Below, one piece after another: positions 28,993-39,700 of a DNA stretch of 64,000 bases (position 1 is the stretch's first letter; every line of letters begins with the position of its first letter). The DNA is from Leptasterias polaris. Lineage: Eukaryota > Echinodermata > Asteroidea > Forcipulatida > Asteriidae. Both the position numbers and the translations under genes were made by a program. The stretch spans positions 1-64,000 of the forward strand of contig JAZGTN010000061.1 in NCBI GenBank assembly GCA_037783415.1. Direction: 5' to 3'. The notes beneath the pieces are model-generated. The model did not search any database. It was given only the letters and a program-made list of their open reading frames with translations, and was not told where the DNA came from.

Positions 28993-31482
28993 CAAGCTTT
29001 TAGCCAGGATTTGAAAATAGGGTGCCCAAATTTGACTGGATTGAAAAACAGGGCGTCCAAATTGTTTGGGTAAATTTTCAGCAAGCATGTACCACAGAAC
29101 TATTATTGCATTTACTGTGTACTCCACGTATGCTTTGGGTCTGGGCCGGTTAAAGGGTTTAAAAAAATGAAAGCAGCACCGTACAGCCCTAAGAATCGTA
29201 GTATTTCGCGCAGTGTTATTATTATTTTTAAAGTTTGGGCAGGGTCACGACTTTTTCATATTGATTTCCTCCGTACAAGAGTCGAGTTGCGGTATTCTAC
29301 AAATAGCCCGCGAAATATATATGGAACAATCGTTAACATTTCAATGTACATGTACATCATAAACATTTACAGTGTACCACTACGACTACGAGGGATAGTT
29401 TGATAGTGAGGGAGGTGAGCATTTAAGAAGTACTGTCCTTCCAGTGTTCTCCACACACTCCCAAAGTTTAAGGCCGCCCTGCCAAAGAATTGGCCGCCCT
29501 GCTAAAATAATTGGCCGCCCTGCCAAAAAAATGACAAACAGACTATTTTTAGCCTGCACTTAATACGATCAAACGAGTAGCCGACGAGCCAATCCCGACT
29601 TCTAAGCGGCAGCATTGGAATTGCGATCGTTCATTTTAGTAGTATACAAACGTTAAAACACGATGCACACACAATCACATGGTTCTGACTGCTGAGTATC
29701 CACCGCTGCACGTGCATCGGCCCAGGCCCAAACAACGTTCGGTCGGTAGTCCATGCATAGCGCATACACAACACACACGGTCCAAAGTCCAAGCTAACCA
29801 ACATTCCGCACGCTGTGATTGGCCGTTGATTACCATATTCGTAAGAGAGCTTGCTAGACTCCAACGCAGTACACGTTCATGAGCCGATAAAGAATTGCAA
29901 CACACTGTGCCGCACGCCTGCAGATTGGTACAATGTACAGCCTTGAAGGATATTCAAACATTGACAACTTTTGCCGATAGAGGGCGTTGCGGGGCAAAGT
30001 TCATTGAATTTGTTCTCAATGTGCGTACCGTGCGTTGTTTACCGATCGTTGAATCTCGACGATTTTATTGAAAACTAAGTTCTAAACAACGGAACCTCTA
30101 ATCACAAATCCATGAAAATGGTTGTTGATGAAAAAGGTATTATTGAGGGCAGAAATTAGGGGATAAGATCGTCCAAAAAATGTTTTTTTGTAAGTTTTTA
30201 TTTTATTTTTTCGTTTCGAAAATTGCACGTGTGTGGGCTATCCGATCACCACCAACGCATAGAAATCCAGCTTTCTAAAATCCAACACTGAGCGGCATAT
30301 CCCTCTGATGTTTTTGGCGCGGCGCACAAAGCAAAATGTATTTACAAATTGTAGGTTTTGAATTAGTTTTACAACAAGGTTGTTTCGACAGAATGAAATA
30401 GATGTCAATCATTCTCCTTATTATAGTGTCGGGGCCCGGGGGTTAATAAGGTTATTTTTAAGAAAAGGATTATCTCGGGTGTTTTTTCCTTTCACGTGCG
30501 ATGACGTCATAAACCAACGGGCGCCATTTTGATGACGTCATATCGACGGGCGCCATTTTGATTACGTCATGCCGCCCTCCCAAAGAAAAAGTCTGTGGAG
30601 AACACTGCCTTCAATATTACGGTGTGCAGTGAGCATTCTTTATTAAACCTGCATTACCCATACTCATGGTGGGAGGTTCACACATACAAACAGACACGCA
30701 CGTTTTGACTCATACACTGCGCATGTGCGATGTTCTGCATACATTAATATGCACTGAAAGGTTGCGGCAGCCAGAAAAGAGCGGGAATGACGTGCCTAGA
30801 CTTGGTTCCAAGTCTGTGCTCGTGGTTTTTAGTCTACCTGCATTGTCTGAAATAGCGCCCTCTTGTGGATTGACCTCCGTCTTTAACCTACGAGTTAGAG
30901 CGCGTGATAGCCAATCTGCGGGGGATTTTGTGTGGCTGATGCAGAAACATAACCCTTATCTCAGACTTGAAATCAAGTCTACAACACGTGTGTCTCGAGT
31001 GCTGCCGATCTATCACACACAACCCTGGTAGGTACACGACATGTACATACATACACAACGCTTTTTACGTCGACATACATTACATGTACATGTACATGTA
31101 TTTTGTAAACTTGTCTACTGCGTGGCGTTTCACCGCTATAGTTTCTAAAGCCTTTGCGGTTGTTCAAGCCTTCCCACTAGTCGGGGGCACTGTCTGATGT
31201 TAAATTTGATCCCTTTGTCGGTAAACAATGAATGGTCGATCAGTATATTTAAGATAAATTGGTTGTATCTTGTATAAAATTACCTTCACTGCAGCTGGCA
31301 GGTAGTAATAGTTTTGGATTTGCGTTCGTTTTGCTTACAATTTCAGGTATTCGGATGTAATTTTTTTTAATTATGTACAAAAAACAGGGCGTCTTCAAGG
31401 GCGTCCGACAGTTTTTCGGGGCATCCCAAAATAAAATAGGGCGTCCAAAAGACGCCCGGACGTATCGCTGGCTAATAGCTTG
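28993..31482 (-). mobile_element. hAT-like non-autonomous transposon, copy 2, with nested insert
   Basis: This is the same element as 22445-23764 in the opposite orientation, with ends CAAGCTTTTAGCCAG and CTGGCTAATAGCTTG. It has its own 8-bp duplication TTCCCTGG (28985-28992 and 31483-31490), so it is an independent insertion and not the other half of a palindrome. Without the nested element at 29442-30607 and its 5-bp duplication it is 1319 bp long. By eye the two copies are nearly identical over most of their length. Confidence 0.85.
29442..30607. mobile_element. 1166-bp non-autonomous transposon with 5-bp target duplication
   Basis: Ends CAGTGTTCTCCACA and TGTGGAGAACACTG are perfect inverted repeats. 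The flanks are CCTTC on both sides (29437-29441 and 30608-30612), while the empty site in the sister hAT copy (around 23313-23322, inverted) has CCTTC once. GGCCGCCCTGCCAAA-like subterminal repeats occur three times at the left and once at the right. The right part holds two TGACGTCA sites and repeated GGGCGCCATTTTGAT. A CAGTG end with a 5-bp duplication suggests the hAT5 group; Transib is an alternative. No transposase is present. Confidence 0.8.
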
Positions 31483-33605
31483 TTCCCTGGGGTTTTATTT
31501 CCTGGGAATTGGTTCTGTAATGTGCACAGGGCTTAACAATGCATTGTCTTTTAAACAATTTTGGGAGTCAATCTATAAAATAGATACAAACAAATTGTTC
31601 CGTTCTATCAATTTGAATAAAACAATCCTACAAATAAGCTGATTGCTGATTGCATTTGAAGTTTAGAACCATCAGTGTACTTACTGTCAAGAACATTAGC
31701 AAAGAAAGTACATTTACTTAAATGACAGTTTAAATTTTCAAACTAATTACTTTGTACAACAATGTAAATGAAAACAAGCATTATCGACCTTCATAATACT
31801 GTTGCTGTGGAAACAATCCAGACATTAATTTTTCACACCTGTTCCATCGCACACAAAGGCGGTGCAACAAGGTGAAACAATGTATTGATTTTTCATAGAA
31901 ATTATGTGCCTACATGTACATGTAGGTAGTAGGAACTGGTTTAAAAAATAAACCATAGACAGAAAAAACAACAATGCACTTTGATTACTTTGTATTGTTT
32001 GTAATGTGTAAAGAAACTAAGGTATTATGGTACACAAGACCTCTCGTATGGTAGTCAAATTATTTGAGAATTTAAAAAGCAGTAAATTAGGCCTACAATG
32101 TATGTGTACACTTAACAAATAAAACAAAACTGCAAATAAACGCCCTGCAAGAAATCATTTGTTTGACTTATACAAACATGACATAAATGACATGTTACAC
32201 ACATAAAATGTATTGTGTCTTTGCGTGTACAAAAATGTATAGGCCTACATACTTTGCTTGTACAGCGTGCAGCACATGTTACAATCAATCAACCCAATAG
32301 ATCCAAAACAGCTCATCAATGTACAAACCCCACAGTGAAAATGCATTCATGATTCATCTTGAAAGAGTTATTGTATGCACAGTATTATCATTTTGGGTTG
32401 AACAAAGAAAAATTGACGAGAGTGGAACTTTAACCTAAAACCTCCAGATTACATGCAAGCGCTCTACCAAAGGAGCTATCTACCTCTACATGTATGTTGG
32501 TGCCAGGCAGAGGCCATTTAACCTATAACTATCATATACATGTAGCCAGGGATCACACAAAGTTACATCACACTCAGTTTACGATACACTGAGCTGTATT
32601 ATCTCAAAAAATCTTTTCTGAATGAGCAGTCTTGTATAAAAAAACTTCATGGTTTCTTTAAAAAAACTACATTTTGCAGTATTCCTGGCTGGCATGTTTT
32701 TTGAACAGAAAATTCAGAAAAGCTCTTTCATGACCCTCCTGAGTCCCGACTAACACCTTGATTTATAAAGCTCCAGTAAAAAAAGCAGAAAAAGAAACTG
32801 ATGCAATACAGAAAAATTCAATCTGTAAAAAATCATCCCACCAACTGTACTTCAAGGTGAAAAATACACATACCTCACCTTCCACAAACAAAGAGCCCCT
32901 TGGGTGAGTTGACAATGCAGTCCACCCCAGAGGCAAGTTCACTGACATAATTAAGCATTGTATGAATTATGCCTGTTTCACATACAAATGAAATGGCACG
33001 TAATCGCCCATTGTGACGACTGTTGACACTACCAAACTCGCAATTGCAAGTTATCCACGCTTCAGTGAATGGATAAAAGCTTTTCAATTGTATACAAAAT
33101 GAGCAATTCAGATCTGATGCACACATTCAGAGAGACCAGATTATGAAGGAATTTACAATAGATTCTGCTCCATGGAAACTATTATAATTGCGCAAATATT
33201 CTTTAGAGAGACCAGTGACGACCCCTTTTAAAATACACATTCATGTGTTAAATACATCCATTTTTAAACAAGTACATTTTACATGGGCCTTATCTTTCAC
33301 TCTTCAGTTCTTGTGTAAAGGGCACCTATTAAGTACATCATCACATCAAAAATTGTGCTAACATTTCAAGTGGCATCGAGCCAATGACTAGTGTCATGAA
33401 GGCAATGGAATTCATTTTGGGACTATAGGTGGCAGCAGAATTACCAGAATACCAGATAAACTCTCACATTGTTCTAGGAAATTAGTTCATAATCAGAGCA
33501 ACTTAAACAATGGGAATCTACCTGGTACAATACTGCCACCTACATACATACATGTAGCATTCCATTTTTTTGCCAACTGCCTCTGTTACCTTGATGATCA
33601 GACCT

Positions 33606-33876
33606 GGGCCCAATTTCATGGCTCTGCTAAAGTAACAGTAATAAAAGAATGGGCACTTACAGAAGCATAGCAGGGAATTCAAAGTTTGTCGTTTACGTCA
33701 AACGTATTTCACAGGTAGAATTGGAATTTTTGCTTACGTGTGTACGTGTTTCATGTTACTAGGCCTTTTTGGTTTACGAAGCTAGCGCAGGAATTCTGTG
33801 CTTGACGTGTAAGCAAAGAATGGAGATCACAAGTGCTGAATTCGGCAGTATAAAGCAGAGCCATGAAGTAGGGCCC
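33606..33876. mobile_element. MITE with GGGCCCAATTTC ends, second full copy
   Basis: GGGCCCAATTTCATGGCTCT at the left and AGAGCCATGAAGTAGGGCCC at the right flank a core co-linear with 9697-9946, including 'GCAGGGAATTC', 'ACGTCAAACGTATTTCA' and 'GTGTAAGCAAAGAATGGAGA'. Confidence 0.65.
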
Positions 33877-34453
33877 AGATGTATGTGTAGGCCTACTACT
33901 ACTAGAGACGCAGCACTGTTTGAGTTCAGCACTAGATCTGGGTCACTCCTTGGAATCACATTCACACCAGACAGAAGAACTGTGCCCAGTAAATGAACAT
34001 GTACTTGAGCATCCCCTTTGCTTTTACCAACATGACCAAAAAGCATGGCATTCATTTCACTTCACCTGCCCAGGAAAAAACTGTAAATTATGCATAAAGT
34101 GCTATTGATTTGTCGTCTTGTAATAAAATTGAGCAAAGTGTACATTAATTATAAATTACACAAGCTCAAATGTTTTTTTTTTTTTCAGTGTTTTCCTTTA
34201 ATAGTGTTCTGCTGGCCAAATGCTTTAAAACACCTGAGGACCGGTCACAATTCACTCCAAGTGGTCCGGCTGGCTAGTTCAGTGTTGAAAAGCGATCTCT
34301 ATTTGTATTACTGAAAAAATTTGTTTTCCTTAAAAAATCTCATTTATTTTTTAATAACAAATAAATAAGAATACAGACTTAATCTTATTATTTTTGCGGA
34401 TGAAAATTAAAGCAGCAGCAGCGAGGATTCTAACCTGGAGCATATTGGTTGGT

Positions 34454-35047
34454 TAGCCCACCTTGTTGGGCTGTTGGGCCAAGTCATAAATATGTATGAG
34501 GTGACGTTGCGCGGTACTGTAGCTTGAGACTTGCCCATCTAATGAATATGCAAACTACCCGTGATGCTGCATGCAGCTTCACAAGTTGCATGTTCATTGG
34601 GCCGGGTGAGCGACATAAGTTAGCGCGCGACGTCATCTTATGCATACATGTATATATGACTTGGCAGATCAGCCGGGCGCCCTGACTTTCTCACGATTAA
34701 CAGGCATCGAATCATAACTAAGATGGTACGACGAACTTCTATGTAATTTTTGTACACCGTATTTTTTTTGCCATTTTCAAAACATCAAATCTGGATGAAG
34801 TCATCATTTGGTGAGCCCTGGAATTTATCATAAAAATTCCTCAGATGTAAGGAACAAAGTGAAGTAGGTTGGAGTAGTATGGGATGTTTATAAGTGGGAG
34901 AAATTTCCGATCAAAGAGGTACGACTTGCTCGTACTTTTAAAACTTCGCGTTTTAGACATGTATGGATGGTGGGCTGTAATGGCGAGTGTTATGAGACCG
35001 ACGGCGATGTTAAAAGAGAGCCATTACAGACCAACAAGGTGGGCTAA
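34454..35047. mobile_element. Inverted-repeat element, about 594 bp
   Basis: TTAGCCCACCTTGTTGG at the left is mirrored by CCAACAAGGTGGGCTAA at the right. The interior has GACGTCATCTTATGCAT, like the ends of the 5805-5973 MITE. No transposase. The target duplication is not clear. Confidence 0.45.
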
Positions 35048-35344
35048 TTGGTTGGTAAGCTGGAGGCAGTCTACTGAGCGTCAACAATGGTCCAAAATCC
35101 CAGCAATTCAACATGTTATTTAATGTCGGCTACTTAACTTTAAGTACGCATGATCAAAGGGGGCGCTGTACAAGATTTGCCAGCTTAATAATAAATATTA
35201 AGTGCATTTAATAAACCTACAAGGCTTAGGCTATCTGACTGGGTGCCAGCAAAATATGATCCACTATTCTTTCATTTTTAACAATGCACAAGTCAAACCT
35301 CTACTAAATACTAGACCTAGACCGAGGCTCTATCTCTGTCTACA

Positions 35345-35514
35345 TAAGGTTTATCGCGAATAGCAAAATACCAAGAGAGGGCGCTGTTTTGCCGCGCATT
35401 ATAGTGTAGTGAAAGGGGGCAACCCGGGAACTTGCGCACGACGACCGACTGTAGCATTTGCCCCCTCTGCCCTCCCATGATCCATTGCGATTCTGAATCG
35501 CGATAAACCTTATT
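35345..35514. mobile_element. MITE with ATAAGGTTTATCGCGA ends
   Basis: ATAAGGTTTATCGCGA at the left is mirrored by TCGCGATAAACCTTAT at the right, 170 bp apart, with GAGGGCGCTG inside. Non-coding. Confidence 0.5.
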
Positions 35515-36550
35515 GATGAATGGTCAATTCTATACTCCTATCTAAAGGCATAAAAACACAAATATGTCTGAATGAATTCCATAACAAATTAACAATGTGA
35601 CCACAACCACGTACTATAAATGGCTAGAAACAGACCTACCCACATTATGAAGCTAACTTTTCAATCACCACAGTACACTATCAATCATTCATCACTGAAT
35701 AAAGCTACCACACTGCAGCCTGCTTGTTGTGTGGTATGGTAATGATGCCACCAGATACAGCACTCAGTCTCACCATGGAGGTAGAATTAATTCTACCTAT
35801 AAAGAACGAGGTACACAATGTACATTTTGTGCAACCTCACTGGACAACGTTTGGTCCACAACGTTACTTGCTATGTCTTGAATAGTAACCAAAATGCTCT
35901 AATTACAAAACAGTGTCACTTAAAACTGACCTTTTAACGTTAGCTCATATCGATTCGATGTCATATCCTAAACGTCATTTCTCCCGTCATTTCACCACCA
36001 AAATATCTGCGGAAATATAACTGTCCCGTCCGTACGGTATGTACGTAAACATGATCTATGCATTTCTACATCCGGTAAATTATACACGCGTAATCTCGTA
36101 GTTGATGTCACCAGTCAAAAAACTGAACAATGCAAAAGAACATGCTCCCTAAATCTGTTTAATTGTTTTAAAAAGGTCAACATGTGCATTGTTATCAACA
36201 GTTGTCGTATACTTCCAAATTATTTTTTGTAAAGGTGACAGTCATTGTATAATTGAACAACTCCAAATACACGTTGGATATCATAAGCAGGATAACTACT
36301 TTTATCATCACAGCGCATGCGTGTTTTCTACTAAACCCCGGTAAATTTTGATTGGTTTACGACATAAACGACTACCCACATTTACCCAACCAATTTTGTC
36401 ATCTTGCAAGTTTCGAGTCGTGAAAAATAGCGCAAACGAGATCTTTAGGAACGAAACTTAAAAACCATTAGCTTTCAAAACTTATTTCAGAAACTATAAC
36501 AATTTGTTGCATAAAAAACGTCTGATGATAGGTAGGCCTATGAAATGTGA

Positions 36551-36672
36551 ATGAACGCTGATGCGCGCGTGCGCGCATGCTGTAGCATGCGCGCGCGCGC
36601 GCATCAGCGTTCATGATCATCAAACGAAGTTCTTTTTTCACCCGGCGCCGGGTGAAAAAAGAACTTCGTTTG
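36551..36672. repeat. Pair of adjacent long hairpins upstream of PHF24
   Basis: Hairpin 1 (36551-36614) has two 30-nt stems with one mismatch and a TGTA loop, and is mostly alternating CG/GC. Hairpin 2 (36621-36672) is a perfect 52-nt palindrome centred on GGCGCC. Only GATCAT separates them. They end about 120 bp before the PHF24 start codon, in its promoter or 5' UTR. Confidence 0.85.
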
Positions 36673-36793
36673 CGTGTTGAGTGGATAAAACGCAACGCAA
36701 AAGTACGCTATCATTTAAAAACAAACACATCTTTTGCTTTTGGGGTTAACAACTTGAATATTGAATGTTTGTTCAACAAACTTACAACTCAAA

Positions 36794-39700
36794 ATGGGAA
36801 CTGTAGGAGCAAAGGCCAGGAAGCGCACTGCGAAAGAAATAGAGGAGGAATATATCGACTGGGAAGCCCGTAAGAACCAAACCAATAAAGTTGGTAGGTT
36901 GAGTCTGATTGTACGGGCGATGCGAGCAGCAAATCACACTGCAGGGACGGGTGGTGGATCCACAGGAGCGGCCTCATCGTCGTCCGCTTCCAACAAGTAA
37001 GTTAATCCCAATACAAAATATGTCACTCCCTCCCTCAAGACACCGGCTGAGATCGAACATGGGCCATCAGGAGGTGACCACTGAGGGCGCTCGGCACATT
37101 CTCTAAGGGCGCACCACTCTAATTAATCTCCCATCCCATAGGAACCAATGCTAAATGATAATTATTCAAAAATACTCAAAAATCGTGTCTCTCAGCCTCT
37201 TGAAAACCAATCAGACATAATTATTTCCGGACAACTAAACTTCAGAATTCTTTTCAATTTTTGGCAGGTCAGCCGTTTGGAATTTTTGCTAACTAGGCCC
37301 CTACCCCAGAAGAAAAAAACACGATTTTTTTTTTTTTCAAAAACCGACTTGCTGCCAGTTTTCGTGAAGCACTTCTCCACTTCCCCGGTCAAATAGGGCC
37401 AACTTTAGCGCCTAAATTTATCAAGTCTCCTCAAAAGTTGAAGCACAGAACCCCCCAGGTTGTGATAGATTCTTATATTTACACAATCTATTAATTGCAT
37501 GACCCCCAAAACGTTATAATTAAAAATAAGTTGTGGGTTTACAAATTATGATAAGTAGCTTGGCGCATGAAGGCTGGCTTATTTAGTGCGGTGCACCCCT
37601 AAGCCGTCGTTTTGAACCGAAATCAAAGTATTATGTTATGGCGAACCTCCTCCTCAGTTGGCTACACTGAGTTCCAATAAGTGAAAGTTCCTCTCTCCAC
37701 CCAAATTTCTAAAAATAATACTGCCACCTGTTGGTGATGAATAATACAGTGGTGGTTGACCGTGCCAGTATCTCAGTCTGTGCCATAATCAAATTTTGAT
37801 CGGTAGCGGCAACAAACGTGAGTCGTATTAAAATTACATTATAGATCTGTGTTACTATTGATCGTTATTTTCAAGTCAATATGGTTCGCTCTCTAGCTCT
37901 GTTGATGTGTGAAAGCAGTCTTGGAAGAAGACTACACATGACATTTTTGCATCGGTGGCCGTTGTCAGATCATTGGCCTATACACACGACAAACAAAATA
38001 ATAATAAACTGTACATCATCAACCAATGTAATTGAATAATTAACAGAGCAGGGGCAGAGGGAACCTTGCTTCCCCAAAAACTGACGGGCCTTTTGAAGAG
38101 GGACAACGCGATTCTCACCCGTGATGAAGAACTGAGCCGTCTTGCCCATGAAGAGACGGATTTCTGCGATACTGACGGCAAGCTGAAGTACGATGCTGAG
38201 CTCGAGGTATTAGCATCGGACCAGGGATGGATTTTCACAAAGCACTAGCAGATTCTTCTTAAGTTATCAATTATCACCATATAACACTTAAGATTGATAT
38301 TCACAGCTTAAGATAAATCTGAGCTCTTTGTGAAATTCGTCCTTTTGTCGCCTTTATCATGATCGCCGTTGGTGGGACTGTGCTAAAAGGGAGGCCGTGC
38401 GAAAGAAAATCTATTACAGCAAACAAAGTTCAAATATAGAACCATGGAGGCTTCCTCCATGATAGAACTAAGAAGGAGTTTCAAAGACTCTGAATGCTTC
38501 GGTATAGTTCAGCAATCATTTTAGCAGACGGGGGTAAATTTCCAGAACCTACTAGAAACTTAAAATACTGTGTGTGACGTAACGTTAGAATGTCAATAAA
38601 TTGTATGAAACTTTGAAATACAAATTGTTTTTAAAACCCTGTAGGCCTAATGCTTGCAACTTTGACTCCGGTCAAAATAATATTACTCTTCAGACTTTAG
38701 TTGTCATCGTATCAGAGTAACTGTTTCAAATGAGTTTCTCTTCGTACCAACATTATTTTGGCTATAGGGCAGGGTCACCCTGCCCTATAGCTCGTACTAG
38801 CCTCTTTTAATACACAGCCGGTGTATTAAAAGAGGCTAGTACGACCGAGTAAAATTAATGTTATGATATTTCTTTTCGTCAGAATGAGCTGACCGACCCG
38901 TGTGTCATCTGTACAGCGTATAAACGCGACAGTATCTTCGAGTGCCGGGTCTGTGGCCGGCCTTATCATCACAGCTGTCTGATCGGCCGAGGGATTGGAC
39001 TGGACACCAACTCGTCCAAGGCATTGGAGAGTGCCGAAACGGAGATCGGTTGGACCTGCCCTGAGTGTGTAAGCAATACATGTGCCCAATTGTATAGAGC
39101 TGCTTAAGCAGAAAAATATTGCTTAATTGATTTCTGCTTAGCAAAACTAATCAGGATAGGCCTTCCAGTTACAGACTATACATGCAAGATGGTATTTGGA
39201 CTGGGGTCCTATCCCCATAAGCAAAACTGTTTTGTGCTTAGCAAATTTGTCAGCTGAAGCAGCTCTATGAATTTTGCTCCCATCGATCTTCCACTCCAAA
39301 ACCATCGGGGTGGGGATGGCGCACGGGGGGAGGGGGCACGGTGCCCTACAACTTTGCAGTTCTCCGTAGGTGCCCCCCCCCCCCCCCGAAAACATCCAGA
39401 TACAATCAAGACATTAGTGCCCTTAAAGAAGGGGAAACATGGCCCCTGCCCCGCCTCCCTACTGAAAAACATTGCCCCGCCTCCCTACTGGAAAACATTG
39501 CCCATCACTTCGTGCTCCCACTTGAAAAAACAGTGCGACAAATAATTTCACACTATAGGTGCAAAAAGCTGATTCATTGCAAACCTTTCAAAACCTTTAA
39601 GAACAGAGCATTAAGTCCGATAATTGAATTGATTGATAAGTTCCTATTACCATTTATTTCACTTCCTGTGGTATTTATTATTAAAGGTGTCTATTTTAAA

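Larger units (their letters stand above)
31491..36550. other. Region between SSX2IP 5' intron and PHF24, no coding exon seen
   Basis: It contains a minus SINE (32385-32510), a GGGCCC-ended MITE (33606-33876), and two further inverted-repeat elements (34454-35047 and 35345-35514). Positions 35900-36550 are richer in CpG and include GCGCATGCG (about 36313), an NRF1-like motif. This could be the divergent promoter zone for PHF24 and for the missing SSX2IP 5' exon, but no start site can be read from sequence alone. Confidence 0.4.

Noticed and set aside
22972..31031. Shared 95-121 aa frames (MVGGSHIQTDTH..) in both hAT-like copies
   Set aside because: They are conserved only because the DNA elements are copies. 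There is no transposase motif or codon bias, and one copy has a different end.
22455..31475. One giant palindrome or a single transposon with 1.3-kb inverted ends
   Set aside because: Each arm has its own short terminal repeats and its own 8-bp target duplication, so they are two separate insertions.
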